The notes beneath the pieces are model-generated. The model was not told the DNA's origin. It saw only the letters and a program-made list of their open reading frames with translations, and did no database searches. A stretch of DNA of 27,282 bases, from positions 1 through 27,282 of IMG/VR virus record IMGVR_UViG_3300031885_000091; one strand, given 5' to 3'. Of this stretch, positions 1 through 7,559 are shown in pieces. The translations under genes and the position numbers were made by a program. The first letter of the stretch is position 1. Every line of letters starts with the position of its first letter. Source of the DNA: a virus.

Positions 1-160
1 CGGTTGCTACGAATAATTGATCTTTAGTATTTTGTATCTGAGTTACAATATCTTCATCTGAGGTAGCCAGAGCTTCTAGGAAAGCCGTTATGACTGGATT
101 AAATCCAGCCCGTAAAGGCTTGGGAGCATTTAAGATATATCTTTCTAATTTTTCTCCCAT
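1..160 (-). CDS. Tail/baseplate protein, N-terminus only (gpI-like candidate)
   Basis: Runs off the left edge; only the first 53 codons are visible. The start is the ATG at 160-158, preceded by AGGA about 8 bases upstream and only 11 bp after the stop of the baseplate J gene, so it is co-transcribed with it. The N-terminus reads MGEKLERYILNAPKPLRAGF and continues into a short acidic helix and DQLFVAT. This opening is typical of the tail protein that follows J in contractile-tail clusters (P2 gpI-like), where a short helical arm binds the wedge. The assignment rests on position plus this N-terminal pattern; the fold cannot be confirmed from so little sequence. Confidence 0.55.
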   Translation of the reverse strand, partial: MGEKLERYILNAPKPLRAGFNPVITAFLEALATSDEDIVTQIQNTKDQLFVAT

Positions 161-171
161 AATTTAAATCC

Positions 172-3100
172 TTAACTAATAGTAATTAGGTTACTTCTAG
201 TTCTAGCAAGTTCATTATCTTTAATTTGAATATTAACCGTTGGAGCCACTACCTTAACATCTACAACATTGGGCAGGTTCATTACCACATCTATGATCTC
301 AGAGACTATGACGGGGGAAGCGATCCCTAGACCATTAATATATCCAGTAATGGCGGACAGCACGTTATCCTGTACCGAACTAATGGACACCCCCTCAGAT
401 AGAGTCAAAATCACATTGACTTCAATTTCATTCACTGTGGGGGCTAGAATTTGAAAGTTAACTCCGGCAGCCCCTACTCCAGGATAAGTTACTAAGTCTG
501 TGTCATCTCCATAAATAGTTTGATTAACAATCTTAGTTAATCCCGTGTAATAATTATAGGCAGCCAATCCTTGAAGTTGAGTAGTAGAAAATCCTAGTTT
601 TAAATTAGCTGATCCACCAGTTACGTTGATGTATCCATTTGAACCTTCTTGAATAGAGGAAATCTGAAGTTGGGTATTATTATTAACTGCCTGAACTACA
701 GAAACTAAGGATAAGCTGGTCACTCTAAGATTATTCATGTAATAGACTAGATTAGATAGGGTGGACGGAATTACTATAAAAGTATCTCCCAATCCCGGAG
801 CTAACGGAAAAGCTGGACTAACAGTGATAGCTCCGGTTAATCCATTATAGGCATTGATTGGTCTACGATTACCTAGTTTAGCCGAACCAGATGCCGAGGG
901 TTCTGCCACTCCCAAAGAATTAGTTACACGAACATATCCATTTCCTGCCAGGCTAATCCCGGTGATTACAAAGCTTCCGTTATTATTAAGATTACTTAAT
1001 CCTGAAAAAGTTACTTGATCTCCAATATTAAATTGAGAAAGACTTCCAGGAAGAGAACTAAAATTATATTGGAAAGTACTGCCCCCCGCGTTAGCCACGC
1101 TTGCAATACTTCCAGTAGTCGTATTTACCCCCGAAGTAAAGACAGCATAGAAGTTATTCAGGGCTCCCGTAGTAGAGAACGGAATATTGAAGGGCAAACA
1201 AGAGAATTGGCTAGCTCCTGAAACTGAAGTTACGTTACCTAAATAATTTAATACCACATTAAAAGTATTCGTAGATGATTTATTATCCACAATAACTACT
1301 AAGTTATCCCCTTGGACGAAACCATATGGCCCTGTAATTGAACTAACCAGGTAGGCCTTATTGGGAATTTCATTAGTTACCGTAGTATTATAAGTAAATA
1401 AGATTCCGGTAGCGGTCGAAGCAGAAGTAATTTGCAGAGATCCGAATGCCGAATTATATGAATTAGTATTAATTTCTAGATAGTGAACTCCCCCGATATC
1501 TCTTGAAAGTGCCGTGGCCCCAAGTAAAGAAGCATTAATAAACCCCGCAACTTGAGAGGCTGTGTAACTTCCAGTACTAGGAAAAGCAATCGTTTGTAAG
1601 CTTCCTCCATCTACGATGACTTTTAAAGTTTGGCCAGAAATAATAGAATAGAGTTCCGAGGATAAACACCTAAGATGAGCGCGAGTATATTGAGATCCCG
1701 CCGTAACTAGTTGGTCCGACGTAAGGGGGGCTACCAACTGAAGTTGCCCCAACTCTCTATTGAGAATATAGTCCGAGTTAGTTCCCATTACTGTAGTTAA
1801 GGAAAATTGAAGTAAAGTATTGGCGGAGCCCCCAGTCACTTGTATGATACTTTTTGAGGAAAGCTCTGTATTAGAAGAAATTCTAATAGCATTTCCGTTT
1901 ATCACAGAGGCGGTGGCCCCCGGAATAGTAGCATTAAACTTCGTCACTACTTCTTGAACAGTTGCTACGGAAGGATTAACAAAATCTCCAGGAACTAAGG
2001 ATACACTAATGGTGTTGGCAGATTTTCCATCCACAATTAAATTAAATACCCAGGGACTAGCTCCCAAAAATGGAAAATTATAAGGACCGGCTAAGGAGTC
2101 TACAAAAGCCGTACTTCCATCTTTGGATAGGAGTACATCATCCTTGTACAATAACAAAGTGGATTTTTTGGCGGTAGGAAATAAGAAGATACTGTTAGCT
2201 GTTCCACCTGTAATTTGTATATCTTCGTTGGTATCTGAGAGCGCGGCCAGGACCATTGTTGAGCCCACTTCGGCAGTACGGGCTTCCAAGAGAGTTGATC
2301 TAGAATTAATAACGGCCACGATATCTTGTGCTGTGGCTGAATTAGGGAAAATAAAATCCGCAGGATAAATAGTAATAGTTTCTGAGGCTATTCCTACCTG
2401 ATAACTTAAAGTTGTGGGTCCTGAAGATAGGTCATAGGGTTCGGCAGCAGCACTCTCTACCTGAGCTTTAACCAAAGGAAATTGATCTAATTGAAGTCTA
2501 CTCTCTCCTCCCGAAGCTTGAGTAACGACTGACTCAAACCCCTGTGATAAAAAGCTGGGTTCAAATCCAGTACCATCATCAATATAAACTTTAACGGGGT
2601 CCTGATTGCTTGTGGGTTCAATGATATTCGCGGAGACAACTCGTTTGGCCGTATTCGGGTCTACTAAACCCACAATATCGGTTAGGATAGAACGGGCGGT
2701 GCCCTTAGAAAGAGATTGAATCACATTCTTAATTCGGTTTCTAAGATCATCGTCTTGTTCTAAATCTCTACCATTAGTAAATTTAGAAAGGTTGGTAGCC
2801 CTAGCTCCCGGAAATGGGGGACTACTAAAGGCATCTGTTCCGTTAATCGCTTCAATTGGAATATTTCCTATACTTCCAGGAGTAGTACAGGTTACCGCGA
2901 TATTATCTACCTGAGCTTCTCCAGTAAGAAGGACCGTATCTTGGTCTACTGAAAATTGTAATTGTGGAGAATTAGAAGTGGCGGGAACTACTAGTAAAGT
3001 TCCTGCAGAAATAGAAACAGTAATATCTTGTTTAAGAATTACGCTTTCTCCCAAAGTATGATTATTAGATAAAGGAGAAACGGTAAATTCCCAGTAATTG

Positions 3101-3573
3101 GTTACATTTAAGGGGGCTGACGAATAAGTCACTTGTTCTTCAACTGAGGTTCCCCGGCCTACAATTAAGGTTCCAGAAGTTCCGTAAAGCGCATTAGAGG
3201 CGTCATTTACTCGTAGAACGGTATCTCCGGCCAAAGGTGCGGGAAATCCCGTATAAAGAGCAGTAGACACTTTCTGGAAGCCCGCTTGTCGATAGATGGT
3301 CACTAGGCCATTAGCAGCCAAGGCTTTGTTTCTGGTTAGTCCAAATTCGGTGGCCCGGTTATCTAAATCCGCCCCAGTAGTTGTATCTAAATTATAATTC
3401 CTAATGATATTAAGTAATTGGTAGTATTGTTGAAAATCTTCGGCTGCAGCTAACTCTAACAAGGTAACAACTACTGATCCAGGATTTAAGTCATTAACTC
3501 CAGTATCGGCCAGCAACTTAGAAATCATACTAGCTAGGATTTGATTTTTACTTTTAAGAATTAAATTAGCCAT
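172..3573 (-). CDS. Baseplate J-like wedge protein with inserted repeated beta modules
   Basis: 1133 aa, much longer than the roughly 300-500 aa usual for J/gp47-like wedge proteins. The N-terminal ~300 residues are J-like: a helical start with DLNPGSVVVTLLELAAAEDF, then NRATEFGLTR, a GSIGNIPIEAI strand turn near 232-243, and TNGRDLEQDDDLRNRI near 266-281. The C-terminal ~125 residues (about 1010-1133) return to J-like sequence with GVGAAGVNFQILAP and SEIIDVVMNLPNVVDV. Between them lies a beta-rich insertion with related modules at roughly 388-470, 509-596, 646-733 and 930-1001, several ending in GGSAN or GGTAN followed by a short hydrophobic strand. In contractile tails J joins the wedges around the hub. 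The inserts probably decorate the baseplate. SD-like AGGA precedes the ATG. Confidence 0.85.
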   Translation of the reverse strand: MANLILKSKNQILASMISKLLADTGVNDLNPGSVVVTLLELAAAEDFQQYYQLLNIIRNYNLDTTTGADLDNRATEFGLTRNKALAANGLVTIYRQAGFQKVSTALYTGFPAPLAGDTVLRVNDASNALYGTSGTLIVGRGTSVEEQVTYSSAPLNVTNYWEFTVSPLSNNHTLGESVILKQDITVSISAGTLLVVPATSNSPQLQFSVDQDTVLLTGEAQVDNIAVTCTTPGSIGNIPIEAINGTDAFSSPPFPGARATNLSKFTNGRDLEQDDDLRNRIKNVIQSLSKGTARSILTDIVGLVDPNTAKRVVSANIIEPTSNQDPVKVYIDDGTGFEPSFLSQGFESVVTQASGGESRLQLDQFPLVKAQVESAAAEPYDLSSGPTTLSYQVGIASETITIYPADFIFPNSATAQDIVAVINSRSTLLEARTAEVGSTMVLAALSDTNEDIQITGGTANSIFLFPTAKKSTLLLYKDDVLLSKDGSTAFVDSLAGPYNFPFLGASPWVFNLIVDGKSANTISVSLVPGDFVNPSVATVQEVVTKFNATIPGATASVINGNAIRISSNTELSSKSIIQVTGGSANTLLQFSLTTVMGTNSDYILNRELGQLQLVAPLTSDQLVTAGSQYTRAHLRCLSSELYSIISGQTLKVIVDGGSLQTIAFPSTGSYTASQVAGFINASLLGATALSRDIGGVHYLEINTNSYNSAFGSLQITSASTATGILFTYNTTVTNEIPNKAYLVSSITGPYGFVQGDNLVVIVDNKSSTNTFNVVLNYLGNVTSVSGASQFSCLPFNIPFSTTGALNNFYAVFTSGVNTTTGSIASVANAGGSTFQYNFSSLPGSLSQFNIGDQVTFSGLSNLNNNGSFVITGISLAGNGYVRVTNSLGVAEPSASGSAKLGNRRPINAYNGLTGAITVSPAFPLAPGLGDTFIVIPSTLSNLVYYMNNLRVTSLSLVSVVQAVNNNTQLQISSIQEGSNGYINVTGGSANLKLGFSTTQLQGLAAYNYYTGLTKIVNQTIYGDDTDLVTYPGVGAAGVNFQILAPTVNEIEVNVILTLSEGVSISSVQDNVLSAITGYINGLGIASPVIVSEIIDVVMNLPNVVDVKVVAPTVNIQIKDNELARTRSNLITIS

Positions 3574-3596
3574 AATCTAGTCCTATTCTATCTCCA

Positions 3597-5741
3597 TTAA
3601 ACTTTAATACTAATTGGTACGGGCATATCAACGTTTTTAAGCCAAATAGTGAAATTCACTAAAAAGGTATCTCCAACTCTTTGGATCGACAAGTTATCAA
3701 TGTGGTCAAACCTTGAATCTTGACTCAAGGTTTGAATAATATTGGTTTGTATCTCTGTAAAATTCTGGGCTTTAGTTCCCACAACTAGCCCCACCCCCAG
3801 GTTAGGATGATCTATTAAATCTCCCTTTTCAAGGGATAGCTTAAATACGATAGCCTGGGCTGCATTAGATTCGGCCTTAACTATTTGTAAGTCGTTGCTA
3901 TTGGTTAACTCTAAATCAAAATCCTTGGTTAATTTTAAATCAATTCCTAAGTTTTTCTGTACTTCACTTAAGCCTTGGACTAAGAAGTTTTGATCGTTAA
4001 TAGGAATATTGGGAAATCCGCTACTTAGGGGTTTGGGAAGTAAGATTTTATTTCCAGGAACCTTTATCGTTTGGGAGGCGTCTGCTGGATTAGAACTAAT
4101 AAAAGGAGGTTTAAGTCCGTTAAGTTCTACAATTTCAATCCACCGGGCTGCACTTCCCAATTGCTCCAGAGCTAACCTTTCCAAGGAAGTCTCTCCAGGA
4201 AGAATAATTTCTTTAACGGCAGGATCAGCCACTAAATTGGGGCTATCCGAAAAAGATTGATTAACACTTTGAATTACTTGGGGATAGGTACTCTTATAGA
4301 AAATATTAGTACTAAGAATTAGATTCATAGCTTCTATAGAATCTTCTAAAGCTTGGAGTACCGCGTACTGGTCATCGGTCACCATGCTGGTTGGACTCGG
4401 ACTTAAGGTAGGAGTTCTTTCAAAGATAGAGTCGTATACGGGAGCATCTAAGTTAAAAAGATCTGCAGCATTATTGTAAAAATCTTGTAGCCCATCCCTA
4501 GCATCTTTAAAGTATGATTGTGGGAGAGTTAGTGCCCCCTGTTGATCTTGTTGGACAGCCCCAAAAGTAGCGGCAGGAAATAACGAAATTGGCAGAGCCC
4601 CTAAAGAAGATCCGGGTAGGCTGGCCAGATATTGACTCGGGGTTTTATTGGGCACAGGAGTTAAAGAAAAAGAGGCTTTAGAAGAAGTTAAGCTCGCTAA
4701 TTTAGGATCTAAACTTCCAGAATTTTTATTACTATTAATCAAAGCTTTTATTCCTGAAGCAAGGCCAAAAACTTGAGGAATACTCATGGTTCTATTGACA
4801 ATATCATTGCCCACATCAGCAGCGGTAAGGCCTACTCCTAAGCCTGCTTTATAAATTAAACCTAGTTTTCTAATAGGTTCTAGTACAACCTGATTGTAAG
4901 TAGTACTAATCTGTCGAAGAATCCCTTGGGCTCCTAATAGAACTCCTTGAGCAGTGGTGAGAACATTGAGGCCAAACTCCATATAATCATCTAATTTTTG
5001 TGCCCAGTTTTTTTCATTTGCTATAAAACTCTCTTGTCCGAGCACCCTAGCCGTAATGGTATAGTTATAGAGCATGGGACTAGCTGCAGATCTCTTCATG
5101 CTAAACTTAGGAACTTCAATAATAAGGAATTCTCCATCTTTGAAATTCTTAAAAACTAGTCTAGCGCCCTTATTAGAGGGATTCTTTTTCCACTCATAAT
5201 AAGCCCTAAGCCAATTCCTTAACTCTAAAAATACTTCAAAACCACTAGCAGCTTTAATGTCATTTCCTTGAAGTATTGCCCGACCAGAATTTAAATCAAT
5301 TCCACCCGCCCCTCGTTTAGGGGCTATTCCGGTAGTTCCTGAAATTACTAAATCTTTATACCTATTTCCTGAATGATTTACCGCAGTTCCACCCTGAGTG
5401 GGTTGAATATGGATAGCAAAGTTTTCATCTTGAGTTATCTCAGAAGGATTAATAGGTAATACAAAATCTGCAAAGGCAGCTCCCTTAGCAGTATCAGACT
5501 TACCAGATTGTAAAAATGAAAAAGGAGCAGGAGTCATGCCCGCTTGCATTTCTCCCACCACTACTGAAAAGGCGTAGGGAATACTTTTATACCAATTCTT
5601 TTTTTCAACTTTAGCAAGGACGCTATCATCGGCGGGTTTAGGATATAGGATACTTCCAGTTTGTCCAGTAATTAATCCTACTAAACCCTCCACAGAATCA
5701 CTTATATTCTGAACTAGTTGTCCAATCCCTGCAAAGGCCAT
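3597..5741 (-). CDS. Baseplate protein: hub-adaptor/LysM-like region fused to a gp25-like wedge domain
   Basis: 714 aa with three parts. Residues ~50-240 resemble the N-terminal domain of LysM-containing baseplate adaptor proteins (VLPINPSEI near 94-102, RYKDLVISGTTG near 127-138). Residues ~509-571 are LysM-like: ILPGETSLERLALEQLGSAARW and a final GNKILLPKP. Residues ~598-714 match the gp25/GPW pattern: GIDLKLTKDFDL, NAAQAIVFKLSLEKGDLIDHPNLGVGL, and a late strand pair ending in NFTIWLK. In T4 and Mu-type tails the gp25-like protein is a separate small wedge subunit that nucleates the sheath. Here it is fused to the LysM-bearing protein. The middle (about 250-500) is low-similarity linker. 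ATG with AGGAG upstream; the 22-bp leader at 5745-5766 is shared with the chaperone gene. Confidence 0.85.
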   Translation of the reverse strand: MAFAGIGQLVQNISDSVEGLVGLITGQTGSILYPKPADDSVLAKVEKKNWYKSIPYAFSVVVGEMQAGMTPAPFSFLQSGKSDTAKGAAFADFVLPINPSEITQDENFAIHIQPTQGGTAVNHSGNRYKDLVISGTTGIAPKRGAGGIDLNSGRAILQGNDIKAASGFEVFLELRNWLRAYYEWKKNPSNKGARLVFKNFKDGEFLIIEVPKFSMKRSAASPMLYNYTITARVLGQESFIANEKNWAQKLDDYMEFGLNVLTTAQGVLLGAQGILRQISTTYNQVVLEPIRKLGLIYKAGLGVGLTAADVGNDIVNRTMSIPQVFGLASGIKALINSNKNSGSLDPKLASLTSSKASFSLTPVPNKTPSQYLASLPGSSLGALPISLFPAATFGAVQQDQQGALTLPQSYFKDARDGLQDFYNNAADLFNLDAPVYDSIFERTPTLSPSPTSMVTDDQYAVLQALEDSIEAMNLILSTNIFYKSTYPQVIQSVNQSFSDSPNLVADPAVKEIILPGETSLERLALEQLGSAARWIEIVELNGLKPPFISSNPADASQTIKVPGNKILLPKPLSSGFPNIPINDQNFLVQGLSEVQKNLGIDLKLTKDFDLELTNSNDLQIVKAESNAAQAIVFKLSLEKGDLIDHPNLGVGLVVGTKAQNFTEIQTNIIQTLSQDSRFDHIDNLSIQRVGDTFLVNFTIWLKNVDMPVPISIKV

Positions 5742-5744
5742 TTG

Positions 5745-5766
5745 ATCTCCTGTTTAATCTAATCTC
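5745..5766 (-). repeat. 22-bp leader repeat, copy 2, with ribosome binding site
   Basis: On the minus strand this 22-bp stretch is identical to 12152-12173. It ends in AACAGGAGAT and carries the Shine-Dalgarno of the LysM-gp25 gene (ATG at 5741). Two late operon genes about 6.4 kb apart therefore share the same untranslated leader. It may be part of a late promoter or an mRNA processing or ribosome-loading element; the identity is seen, the role is inferred. Confidence 0.6.
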
Positions 5767-5770
5767 TATA

Positions 5771-5790
5771 ATATCATCAATTTATGATAT
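5771..5790. other. A/T-rich inverted repeat between tail genes
   Basis: ATATCAT and ATGATAT (7 bp each) flank a 6-base loop. The repeat includes the stop codon of the 5782-5991 gene and lies just upstream of the 22-bp leader. There is no clear T-tract and the stem is weak, so it is more likely an RNA processing or protein-binding site than an efficient terminator. Confidence 0.35.
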
Positions 5791-5991
5791 ACTTCCCGGC
5801 ATCTCTGTATCATTGTTAGAGTCAGGTGGCTGAGCCACTACTGCGTTATCTTTAATGTGCTTTACTATGGCAGTTCCTATGGCTTCCCAAATAGAGATCA
5901 CTAGGGCATCTTGAGGATAAGATCCTCCTCCAGTTAAAGCCTTGATAGCGGCCACAATTTCATCCCCTAGCTGGGGTCCATTCATTGCCAT
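5782..5991 (-). CDS. Small conserved phage protein next to the tail spike
   Basis: 69 aa. The start ATG at 5991 has a good AAGGAG about 8 bases upstream. The pattern LGDEIVAAIKAL, then WEAIGTAIVKHIKDNAVV, resembles a small protein often encoded beside spike and baseplate genes in contractile-tailed phages (LGxxIxxAI ... W..IaxaIvxHIxxNAxV). Its biochemical role is not known to me. The first 11 codons overlap the end of the HNH gene in another frame, suggesting the endonuclease gene was inserted immediately upstream and this gene kept its own ribosome binding site. It probably has a structural or assembly role in the baseplate. Confidence 0.75.
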   Translation of the reverse strand: MAMNGPQLGDEIVAAIKALTGGGSYPQDALVISIWEAIGTAIVKHIKDNAVVAQPPDSNNDTEMPGSIS

Positions 5992-6535
5992 ATCGTTTCT
6001 CCTTAATTAACTCTAAATCTGACTTGGATTTCTTTAAGTTATCCCCAGCCCATAGAGGACGTAAGTTGGTATAATGTGCGGCTTTTAAAAACTCTTCTCT
6101 ATTAGTTAAATCAAAGATCCCCAAAGGTTTAATGTGGTCTAGGTGCCAACCGTATTTACCATAGTTATTCCAGGTCATTCCTGGTTGGAACTTGGATTCT
6201 AAATAGGCCCTAAACTCGGAAATAGAGCATCCCAGATCTCTAACCGCAGAACCAGATTTAAGATGTATTTTTAAGGCTTTATTCATTCTTTTTCTTAAGT
6301 TAGATCGAAGATGAAATTCCAAAGGATTTCTTTTATGCCGAGGAATGGGATGTCTCTTTCTATAATACCGTTTTAAGGCAGCTTTTAGTTTTTCTGGATT
6401 TTTAGATCTCCAGGATTTATGATGCTGGGTCTTACATTTTTTACAATGACTCATTTTTCCATCGGAAACATTAGGACGATTATAAAAATCTTCTAAAGGT
6501 TTTAAAATTTTACATTTAGTACAAATCTTTTCCAT
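5960..6535 (-). CDS. HNH endonuclease with N-terminal zinc-binding cysteines (free-standing, homing-type)
   Basis: 191 aa. Two CxxC pairs (C5/C8, C31/C34) form a likely zinc knuckle, followed by a basic segment (about 36-90) suited to DNA binding. The nuclease core is GMTWNNYGKYGWHLDHIKPL (His131, Asp133, His134), then HYTNLRPLW (154-162) and DNLKKS; these fit the betabetaalpha-metal HNH family found as free-standing genes in phage genomes. It sits between spike and baseplate genes with which it has no structural link, 2 bp after the spike stop and overlapping the next gene by 32 bp. Its likely role is site-specific DNA cleavage promoting its own inheritance, though some phage HNH proteins assist packaging. 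Confidence 0.9.
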   Translation of the reverse strand: MEKICTKCKILKPLEDFYNRPNVSDGKMSHCKKCKTQHHKSWRSKNPEKLKAALKRYYRKRHPIPRHKRNPLEFHLRSNLRKRMNKALKIHLKSGSAVRDLGCSISEFRAYLESKFQPGMTWNNYGKYGWHLDHIKPLGIFDLTNREEFLKAAHYTNLRPLWAGDNLKKSKSDLELIKEKRYGNEWTPARG

Positions 6536-6537
6536 CT

Positions 6538-7557
6538 TTAGCCCTTAGTTTTGAACTTATTGTAGGAATCTATATGCTTAGCCATTAAGAAAGGATCGTA
6601 ACTATTAGAAGTCACAACTGAATAACTGGACCCATTCACATTAATAGTACCCTCAGACCCCCCGATGTTTATATTTGTGGTAGGAGTATTTATATTATGG
6701 GTTCCAGAAGCATTAACCGTGGAAGTAGCCGTATTTAAAGTTTCTGAGGTAGAAGCATTTACGGTAGAAACGGGGGTATTTAAGGTATGGGAAGTTGAGG
6801 CATTTACGGTGGCTGTCTTAGTGGATAAAGTATAGGAATTCGACGCCAAAAGATTCATATTAGTACAGCTAACTTTAAACTCTTCTGGAGCCGTAATAAA
6901 GATAGATTTGGTAACAGCATCAATCGTGATGTTATTACCGGACTTATCCTTGATAATGACGGTGTTATTAATCAATTGAACATTGCATTCTTCGGTAGTT
7001 CCAGGAGTAAAAGCCGCTGTTTTAGTCGAAGCGGTCCCAGCTTTTCTGGTTATCCAAAGTTGGCCCTGGTTATCAATTAAAACATGCAGGCCGTTATATT
7101 CAAATAAAAGACGGGGCATCTGATTAGAGGTAGCTCCGGTTTTACCGTTATTTTGATAATGAGTTGCGGCTCCTAAGATTATGGGATAAAAAGGATTTCC
7201 ACCCAAGAAACAGAAGAAAACTACATCTCCATCTTGTTGGGATAGGTCCAATCCCCCATCCCTTTTAAAATTGGGATTGGTTGCAGCTCGCCAAACTCTT
7301 TCAGAATAATTATTAATTCCCCCTAAAAAGCATAGATCTCGTGCTCCATTAACCTTATGTCCCGCTCGGGGTCCTCCTAAAATTATTAAATCATAGAGTA
7401 ATTCTTGATTACCAGCTCCTTTGCTGAGATTTCCATTATCATCGACTGGATAAACTCGGACTACCATTCCCTTATAAAGGCAATCTTCTTGTTCTACCGA
7501 CATATGACTGAGGGTGGGAAGATTAGAAGATTCGTATGAGCCATCATCTCGTAGCAT
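6538..7557 (-). CDS. Baseplate central spike (gp5/gpV-like OB fold plus beta-helix)
   Basis: 339 aa. Residues ~28-135 form an OB-like domain: YKGMVVRVYPVDDNG, then FLGGINNYSERVWRAA, DGDVVFFCFLGGNPFYPIILG. After this comes a beta segment (LHVLIDNQGQLWITR; NTVIIKDKSGNNITID), then a repetitive beta-helix at ~229-300 with three copies of a 15-residue unit (TVNAS...LNT) at 250, 265 and 280. This is the organisation of contractile-tail spikes, whose trimeric needle pierces the outer membrane. No lysozyme domain is present. It starts 2 bp after the hub stop, with a weak GGA ribosome site, so coupling is likely. A conserved metal-binding HxH tip is not evident. Confidence 0.85.
   Translation of the reverse strand: MLRDDGSYESSNLPTLSHMSVEQEDCLYKGMVVRVYPVDDNGNLSKGAGNQELLYDLIILGGPRAGHKVNGARDLCFLGGINNYSERVWRAATNPNFKRDGGLDLSQQDGDVVFFCFLGGNPFYPIILGAATHYQNNGKTGATSNQMPRLLFEYNGLHVLIDNQGQLWITRKAGTASTKTAAFTPGTTEECNVQLINNTVIIKDKSGNNITIDAVTKSIFITAPEEFKVSCTNMNLLASNSYTLSTKTATVNASTSHTLNTPVSTVNASTSETLNTATSTVNASGTHNINTPTTNINIGGSEGTINVNGSSYSVVTSNSYDPFLMAKHIDSYNKFKTKG
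6676..6810 (-). repeat. Three 45-bp tandem repeats encoding the spike beta-helix
   Basis: Residues 250-294 of the spike protein repeat with a 15-residue period (TVNASTSHTLNTPVS, TVNASTSETLNTATS, TVNASGTHNINTPTT), giving 45-bp DNA repeats that can gain or lose units. Each unit is consistent with one turn of a trimeric beta-helix. Confidence 0.7.
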
Positions 7558-7559
7558 AG

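Noticed and set aside
1015-1221. Plus-strand frames opposite the J gene (also 269-454 and 2123-2368)
   Set aside because: Antisense shadows of a long, well-supported structural gene.
2540-2580. GGTTCAAATCC, resembling a tRNA T-loop
   Set aside because: Inside the J coding region with no acceptor stem or cloverleaf.
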